From the NCBI GenBank assembly GCA_006176705.1, contig QRFJ01000374.1, positions 310,001 through 374,000 of the forward strand: DNA of 64,000 nt. Reading direction: 5' to 3'. Made by a program: the position numbers and the translations under genes. This stretch comes from Cocos nucifera. Its lineage: Eukaryota > Streptophyta > Magnoliopsida > Arecales > Arecaceae. Below the pieces are notes generated by a model. It was given only the letters and a program-made list of their open reading frames with translations. It did no database searches and was not told where the DNA came from. Shown piece by piece: positions 57,302 through 64,000 of the stretch; the stretch's first letter is position 1, and the number at the start of each line of letters is the position of its first letter.

Positions 57302-59172
57302 GATTTAGACTTTTAATCAAAAGATTTTTCCTACTATTTTATTTCGAATTGATAGCCTCTATCTCTAATTCGAAGAATTATCCTAATTTCTTAGTGGATA
57401 CTAGAATCCACATAACTGGCACATGAGCCCAATTTGGTTGGCCAATCATGAACATCTAAGGATAGGTTCATAACCAATTATTTCTTCAAATAATTTCTAG
57501 TAATTTAAATTTGCCCCAGCCCTTGATCAGTTGCTTTGGCCTTCTTAGAAAAGGGTCCAGTTAGGTCCAACCATTAACATGACCATACTTAGTCCATCTA
57601 ACCAATGAATGAATTAGGCCCGAACTTTGGTTGGCCTATCTGACCACTATTTAGAAAGATGTATCAAAAGAGTATATAATGAATATAATTCCATCAATCG
57701 ATAAGCACCAAACATTTGGCCTCCAATGATTATCCAACTGATGGACCCATATCATCCACTTTAAATGGAAGGCTATAATCTAGTTATCAATATAAACTAT
57801 TTCATTTTAGGAACCTAATAATTTTAGAGAATTTATTTATAGAAGTGAGTAGGTCAGATTAACCAGCTTGTCATGATCATTCCATTGACTTCACCAAGTC
57901 AGCTAAGGGAGACCACTAACAGGCTGGTCTAGGAGCACCTAAATCAAATCACACTGATTCACCTAGCTAACATGGATCAGCTCGAATAGTCAAGTGATTC
58001 AATCAAAATATAATATCACCAAAAGGCTAGGTAAGTTAGATTCGATGGGAGGGTCTGCCAAGCTTAATCTTAGACCCCATCAAAAATGGCCAGGTAAGCG
58101 GGCTGCCAATTAAAACCACCGATCTGGTTTACCTAGACAACCAACTGATTTAATTAGTTTCAATAGATAAACCAACAGTTCGTGCTAAGACCCGCATAGC
58201 CAAGAAAATCAAGTTCATCTTGGATCTTGTTAAGATATGAACTTGACCAACTACAACTATTGTAATTGATTCTAGAGAATCCCTTTGACCTAATCTAAGA
58301 CAACAATTGATTAGATTTTGTCAATTCTCTAGTTAAGTCCATTCTTTAATCTAATCTTAGGTCTAACCCAATTAATGGACTAATCCCCACTAACCCTTTA
58401 ACCCAATGTGTTATGATTATCTTAGGAATCTTCATTCATAAATCCTAAATCCTAATCAATCAACTTCTTAATTCTCAATTAAGTTTTGGGCTAAGGATTG
58501 GGGTTCGACTTTTCAAAAAAATTTTATATTTATAAAATTTTTTACAACATGGTTCTATCAATCAAGTTACACGTTTAATTTTATAATTAATATATAGTAA
58601 AATAATATAAAACTACTTTAGATCTAATCTAACAAGTTTATGTAATTGAAATAGTTTCAATAATAATCAATCATAAATCTCTCTAGATCAAATCTAACAC
58701 ATTTATGATGATTGAATCAGATAAAATATTTTTAATAGATCATAAAATTTTTAAGATATAATCTAAAATTTTATGATCAATATTTTAGATCAGCACGTAC
58801 TAGGATAACCTATTCATTGTAAGGGATAAACCTTACAAGCAAGACAATCTTATGGTAGTCCATACAATCTAAAATATTTATTTTTTAGATATAAATTATT
58901 TTAAATCTATTAAATTATAAATAAAATTATATTAAATTTAATAAATTTAATATTAGAGTCAGATCAATTATGAACTATAGGATAATCTTTTCACTGTAAG
59001 GGGTAACCTTACAATAGGATAACCTTATGAACAGTTCGTGAGATCTAAACTTTTTTTTTTAATTTTAGATTTAATAATTAGATTATAAATTAGATCTAAT
59101 CTAAGAAAATAATCTAAACATATACAAAAATCATGTAACAAGAACCTGGGCTCTGATACCAATTAAAAGAAA
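57302..59172 (-). repeat. Leader copy 1 of minus-strand copia
   Basis: Nearly the same as 61,672-63,545, but with many 1- to 3-base insertions and deletions and few substitutions. Contains the primer site at 59,150-59,161. No coding sequence. Confidence 0.85.
59150..59161 (-). other. Primer-binding site, internal copy
   Basis: GCTCTGATACCA, that is TGGTATCAGAGC on the minus strand. Here it is fused to the end of truncated pol rather than to an LTR. Confidence 0.8.
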
Positions 59173-60703
59173 ACATTTCTCAGAGTCGGATCTCTGCATT
59201 GCATCCATATAAGTGATCGAATCCTCATTATTCTCATTGAGTTCGAGGGGATCACCGTCCTGGACCAAGAATCCATAGTATCTATCTGGATGGCATGATA
59301 CTCTACCGGATCGTCTTAATGGTGTGAGTTCACTAGGCTTCGGATTTGATCTGATCTGATCAAATTCGATTTAGGTTCAACATACTGTGTCAGACTTTCT
59401 ATCTGTTGAACTTCATTAAGTTCAATCTTAGAGACAACAGTTTCTTCACCAAGAAACTTCTTTTCTAAAAAGGTTGCTCTAAGGCTGACGAACACCTTTT
59501 GTTCATCAGCATGGTAGAAATAGTATCCTTTGATCTCTTTTGGATATCCTATGAATGTACACTTGTCGGACCTAGGTCCAAATTTATCTGTAACTAATCA
59601 TTTGACATAAGCCAGGCACCCACAAACTCTAAGGTGTGAAAGTGCTGGCTTACATCTTGTCCATATCTCATATGGGGTTTTAACTACAGACTTACTTGGA
59701 ATCCTATTTAATAGATAACAAGTTAATTCGAGTGCATATCCCCAGAAGGATATCAACAAGCTGGCAAATCCCATCATGGATCGGACCATGTCTAATAGAA
59801 TCCGATTTCTCCTTTCAGACACACCATTATGCTATGGTGTTTTCGAAGAAATCCATTGGGGGAGAATCTCATTCTCTCCTAGATATGTGAGAAACTCACC
59901 AGAAAGGTATTCTCCTCCTCGATTAGATCAAAGAGTTTTAATACTCTTTTCAGTTTATTTTCTACTTCACTTCGAAATCATTTGAACATTTCAAAAGAAT
60001 CCGATTTTTGTTTCATCAGATAGACATATCCATTTCTGGATAGATCATCTGTGAAAGTGATGAAGTAGACATATCCACCTCGGGCACTTATGCTCATTGG
60101 TCCATATACATCAGTATGTACTAGATCTAAGAGCTTATTGGCTCTCTCACCTTTTTCAATAAAAGGTGACTTATTCATTTTACCAAGAAGACAGAACTCA
60201 CAGGTTGGAAGTGATTCACAATCACTGACTTCAAGGATTCCCTCTTGAGTCAACATGTTTATTCTATTCTTGTTTATATAACCTAGCCTACAGTATCATA
60301 AGTAGATATCTGATATACTATCTAATCTAGGGTGCTTGCTAATAGAATAGACTACATTAACAGGTTGTGATAACATATATACACCATTGTTCAATTATCC
60401 ATAGAAAGCAGTAGTACCATTCACAATAACATTACAAACTCGTTTCTTTATTGAAATTTCATAATTGTTCATGGCCAAAAGGCTTATAGAAATGATATTT
60501 AAAAAGAAACTAGAACAAAAATAATAATCATTAAGAATAATGATATGAGATTCAAATACAAGTTTCAATATTTCTAAAGCTAGAACTGGAACTGGTCTTC
60601 CATCTCTAATATTCAGGAATCTCTCGCCTTGCTTGAATCTTCTACTGATCTACAACCCCTGTAACGAATTGTAAATATGGTAAGAGCTACCAGTATCCAA
60701 TAC
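59173..60703 (-). pseudogene. Protease and integrase of minus-strand copia
   Basis: The reading continues from gag through one TAG: VLDTGSSYHIYNS (protease DTG) near 60,690, then the GAG-pre-integrase zinc region (60,256: MLTQEGILEVSD, CEFCLLGKMNKSPF), then LLDLVHTDVYGPMSISARGG and YFITFTDDLSRNGYVYLM. A frameshift near 59,900 leads to MSERRNRILLDMVRSMMGFA, FWGYALELTCYLLNRIPSKS and CGCLAYVK. Further frames give RATFLEKKFLGEE and PDRYYGFLVQDGDPLELNE, the usual pre-RT segment. No RT follows. Confidence 0.8.
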
Positions 60704-61642
60704 CTAGTCAGTAATATCACAAATAGAGAAATTGCAAGGAGTTATCATATAAATACCTTGTCCAGTAATAGCTTGCTTCTTTTTTTGCCTATTCGGATCC
60801 AGGAAGGCAATGTACTGAGGATAGTCTCTTTCAGTGCCTCTGCTTCTTGCAAAAGAAGCATTCAGCTTGACTCTTATCGGGCTTGATCTTCCTGGTTTGG
60901 CCTGCACCGATGTCCTAGCTTGAATTTGCACTTTTTTTATTTTCTTCTTCTTGTTCTTCTTCCCTTTTCTAAAGGGTCGAGAATCAGAAGACGAACCTCC
61001 CACTAAGTTTACCGACTCTTTATGGAGCTGGTGATCCTTCTCAAAGTTCTGAAGTAACCCCAGTAAGTCATGGTTGTTTACTTTAGGCTTTGTCATTCTG
61101 TAATGAGTAAGAAAAGGAAGATGGGACTTTGGCAGCGAGTTCAGTATTGCATCTTTTCCAAGTTGTTCATGCAAGAAAAACTCGAGTTTGCTCAAGCACT
61201 CTATCAGCTCGATCATATACAGTACATGATTAGTGATAGAGGCTCCATCCTGTATTCTAGCATTGAAGATGGTGCAACTAGTCTTGTACCTCTCAACCTC
61301 ATCGGGTGTGCCAAAAAAATACTCCAACACTTGGAGCATTTCATTTGGCTGAGCTGTCTCCAATCTACGACTGAACTCGTCGCTCATCGCAATCAGCATA
61401 ATGCAGCACACCGTGGTTCGATCACTGAGCCACTTTTGATAAGTATCTCTGATTATTCCACATATATTGACAGCTGGCTCCTTAGGTGCAGGATCTGTCA
61501 GCATATATAGGATCCATTCATGCTCCAGGACAATCTTCAACTTTCGATACCAGCTATCGAAGTTGGATCCCACCAATTTATCATTATCCAACAATGATTG
61601 GAGCAATAGAGAAGTAGCCTTGTCTGTACAAAGAAAAATCAA
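60704..61642 (-). CDS. gag of minus-strand copia, 312-codon open frame
   Basis: The longest uninterrupted coding frame in the window. The UBN2-type copia gag core is clear: LVGSNFDSWYRKLKIVLEHE at the N-terminus, then RRLETAQPNEMLQVLEYFFG, SLPKSHLPFLTHYRMTKP and a Lys-rich GKKNKKKKIKKVQ tract. The CCHC zinc knuckle appears as CFFCKKQRH in the +1 frame (about 60,850), while this frame reads NASFARSRGTERDY. Paired small indels therefore displace it. The frame stays open after it to DITD and then a TAG, in frame with protease. It is probably not functional without the knuckle, the rest of pol and a promoter copy in view. Confidence 0.75.
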   Translation of the reverse strand: MIFLCTDKATSLLLQSLLDNDKLVGSNFDSWYRKLKIVLEHEWILYMLTDPAPKEPAVNICGIIRDTYQKWLSDRTTVCCIMLIAMSDEFSRRLETAQPNEMLQVLEYFFGTPDEVERYKTSCTIFNARIQDGASITNHVLYMIELIECLSKLEFFLHEQLGKDAILNSLPKSHLPFLTHYRMTKPKVNNHDLLGLLQNFEKDHQLHKESVNLVGGSSSDSRPFRKGKKNKKKKIKKVQIQARTSVQAKPGRSSPIRVKLNASFARSRGTERDYPQYIAFLDPNRQKKKQAITGQGIYMITPCNFSICDITD

Positions 61643-61671
61643 AATCTAATTAGTAATTAATTTATTAAATC
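61643..61671 (-). other. Spacer between leader copy 2 and gag
   Basis: AT-rich 29 bp directly before the gag ATG, with no start-site context of note. Confidence 0.4.
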
Positions 61672-63536
61672 TAAAGATTTAGACTTTAATCAAAAGATTT
61701 TTCCTACTATTTTATTCGAATTGATAGCCTCTATCTCTAATTCGAAGAATTATCCTAATTTCTTAGTGGATACTAGAATCCACATAACTGCACATGAGCC
61801 CAATTTTGGTTGGCCAATCCATGAACATCTAAGGATAGGTTCATAACCAATTATTTCTTCAAATAATTTCTAGTAATTAAATTTTGCCCCAGCCCTTGAT
61901 CAGTTGGCTTTGGCCTTCTTAGAAAAGGGTCCAGTTAGGTCCAACCATTAACATGACCATACTTAGTCCATCTAACCAATGAATGATTAGGCCGAACTTT
62001 GGTTGGCCTATCTGACCACTATTTAGAAAGATGTATCAAAGAGATCATATAATGAATGATAATTCCATCAATCGATAAGCACCAAACCTTTGGGCCTCCA
62101 ATGATTATCCAACTGATGGACCCATTATCATCCACTTTAATGGAAGGCTATAATCTAGTTATCATATAACTATTTCATTTTAGGAACCTAATAATTTAGA
62201 GAATTTATTTATAGAAGTGAGTAGGTCAGATTAACCAGCTTGTCATGATCATTCCATTGACTTCACCAAGTCAGCTTAAGGGAGACCACTAACAGGCTGG
62301 TCTAGGAGCACCTAAATCAATCACACTGATTCACCTAGCTAACATGGATCAGCTCGAATAGTCAAGTGATTCAATCAAAATATAATATCACCAAAAGGCT
62401 AGGTAAGTTAGATCGATGGGAGGGTCTGCCAAAGCTTATCTTAGACACCATCAAAAATGGCCAGGTAAGCGGGCTGCCAATTAAAAACCACCGATCTGGT
62501 TTACCTTAGACACCAACTGATTTAATTAGTTTCAATTAGATCAACCAACAGTTCGTGCTAGACCGCATAGCCAAGAATCAAGTTCATCTTGGATCTTGTT
62601 AAAGATATGAACTTGACCAACTACAACTATTGTAATTGATCTAGAGAATCCTTGACCTAATCTAAGACAACAATTGATTAGATTTAGTCAATTCTCTAGT
62701 TAAGTCCATTCTTTAATCTAATCTTAGGTCTAACCCAATTAATGGACCTAATCCCCACTAACCCATTTAACCCAATGTGTTATGATTTATATCTTAGGAT
62801 CTTCAATTCATAATCCTAAATCCTAATCAATCAACTTCTTAATTCTCAATTAAGTTTTGGGCTAAGGATTGGGGTTCGACTTTTCAAAAATAATTTTATA
62901 TTTATAAAATATTTTTACAACATGGTTCTATCAATCAAGTTACACGTTTAATTTATAATTAATATATAAGTAAAATAAATATAAAACTACTTTAGATCTA
63001 ATCTAAACAAGTTTATGTAATTGAAATAGTTTCAATAATAATCAATCATAAATCTCTCTAGATCAAATCTAACACATTTATGATGATTGAAATCAGATTA
63101 AAATATTTTTAATCAGATCATAAAATTTTTTAGATATAATCTAAAATTTTATGATCAATATTTTAGATCAGCACGTACTAGGATAACCTATTCATTGTAA
63201 GGGATAAACCTTACAGCAAGACAATCTTATGGTAGTCCATACAATCTAAAATATTTTATTTTTTAGATATAAAATTATTTTAAATCTATTAAATTATAAA
63301 TAAAATTATATTAAATTTAATAAATTTAATATTAGAGTCAGATCATTATGAACTAGGATAATCTTTTCACTGTAAGGGGTAAACCTTACAATAGGATAAC
63401 CTTATGACAGTTCGTGAGATCTAAACTTTTTTTTAATTTTAGATTTAATAATTAGATTATAAATTAGATCTAATCTAAGAAATAATCTAAACATATACAA
63501 AAATCATGTAACAAGAACCTGGGCTCTGATACCAAT
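61672..63536 (-). repeat. Leader copy 2 of minus-strand copia
   Basis: The 5' untranslated leader between primer site and gag. Pairs with 57,302-59,172. It is unusually long for a copia leader and has no coding frame. Confidence 0.85.
63523..63534 (-). other. Primer-binding site of minus-strand copia
   Basis: GCTCTGATACCA (minus TGGTATCAGAGC), two bases from the LTR end at 63,537. Confidence 0.9.
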
Positions 63537-64000
63537 TAAAGAAACCAGATCTAGGGTTTCACGGGTAGATCTTGAAACTTTTCAAGATCATGCAGCAGAA
63601 GACTTAAATAAAGTAAATATTTATCTAAATAAATAAATAAATATCAAAATCTTAGATCTACTATATAATCAAGGTATGATATTAAATTAGAAATTAAAAT
63701 CAAATAAGAAAGAAAAGGTTGATCAAATTAATCTAGATCTACACTACATCAAATGCAGGTATGAAATTAATAGATCAGATCTATTACCTGAGCAAGTTAG
63801 ACGTTCTAACTTGCTGATCCAGGCTTAAGGATGAAGTCACAAGCCGCACATGCATCCAATCTCTAGAAGTCGTCCACACGAGCCTACGAACACAATCAGA
63901 GATCCTAATGCAGGAAATCAGTACAGATGCTAGCACTGTGTTGATCTCTCTTTGATGGTTGATCCAATGCTTTTTTTTTGAAACTTGGACACTCCAAAAT
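63537..64000 (-). repeat. 5' LTR of minus-strand copia, partial
   Basis: The 3' end of the 5' LTR (AACCCTAGATCTGGTTTC on the minus strand). It continues past the window. It differs from 55,847-56,310 mostly by substitutions, unlike the leader copies. Confidence 0.8.

Larger units (their letters stand above)
55847..64000 (-). mobile_element. Minus-strand Ty1/copia element, gag and integrase only
   Basis: Reading right to left: partial 5' LTR (from beyond the window to 63,537), primer site, 1.9-kb leader, gag, protease, integrase; then at about 59,172 the coding stops before RT and a second primer site plus leader copy follows, leading into a 3' LTR that ends at 55,847. RT and RNase H are absent. 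The product DAMQRSDSEKC at 59,190 runs directly into the primer-site sequence. Part of this layout may be an assembly artefact (see findings). Confidence 0.7.

Noticed and set aside
1..64000. tRNA, rRNA or other RNA genes
   Set aside because: Only tRNA primer-site complements were seen. No cloverleaf or rRNA sequence was recognised by eye, and a tRNA or Rfam scan could not be run.

Overview
This window is nuclear DNA from a flowering plant. The element families and the general look of the long terminal repeats (LTRs) suggest a monocot, perhaps a palm, but the species call is only an impression. I found no host gene, tRNA, rRNA or CRISPR array that I could support. Almost everything assignable is transposon sequence, nested several layers deep and decayed by point mutations, short deletions and a few assembly artefacts.

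Layout. 0.45-3.3 kb: the 5' LTR and internal part of a non-autonomous, gag-only LTR element (copy A). 4.9-6.7 kb: a small non-autonomous LTR element. 5,773-8,518: a 1,368 bp segment present twice on either side of a 10-N gap, almost certainly unresolved contig overlap. 8.2-26.5 kb: a minus-strand Ty3/gypsy element of the Tat/Ogre type (Tat-A), split by a complete gag-only element (copy B, 10,825-16,423) and a complete Ty1/copia Tork-like element (20,686-26,211). 26.5-29.0 kb: a CACTA terminus with a long subterminal repeat array, then a palindrome with arms of about 440 bp. 29.0-32.55 kb: a decayed Athila-like gypsy remnant. 32.55-53.46 kb: a second minus-strand Tat-type gypsy (Tat-B), interrupted by a 15.8 kb CACTA transposon (33,926-49,760). 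That CACTA carries a gag-only LTR fragment (copy C), an En/Spm-like gene remnant, a GC-rich block and a SIRE-like copia (39,704-48,476). 53.46-55.85 kb: a plus-strand copia LTR. 55.85-64 kb: a minus-strand copia with gag and integrase but no reverse transcriptase, which runs off the window.

How the parts relate. At three junctions, removing the inserted element and one target-site copy rejoins the host element's reading frame (Tat-A gag, Tat-A protease-RT linker, Tat-B RNase H). This is the strongest internal support for the boundaries. Copies A and B of the gag-only family carry reciprocal CAG-to-TAG changes at matching codons, and the Tork-like gag-pol is one unbroken frame closed only by point-mutation stops. 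Both fit methylation-linked deamination of silenced DNA.

I did not find a convincing new biological system. The most unusual objects are the gag-only family with its internal minisatellites and repeated hairpin motif, the palindrome shared by two different CACTA-type elements, and the indel-dominated duplication at 57.3-63.5 kb, which looks like a sequencing or gap-filling artefact.
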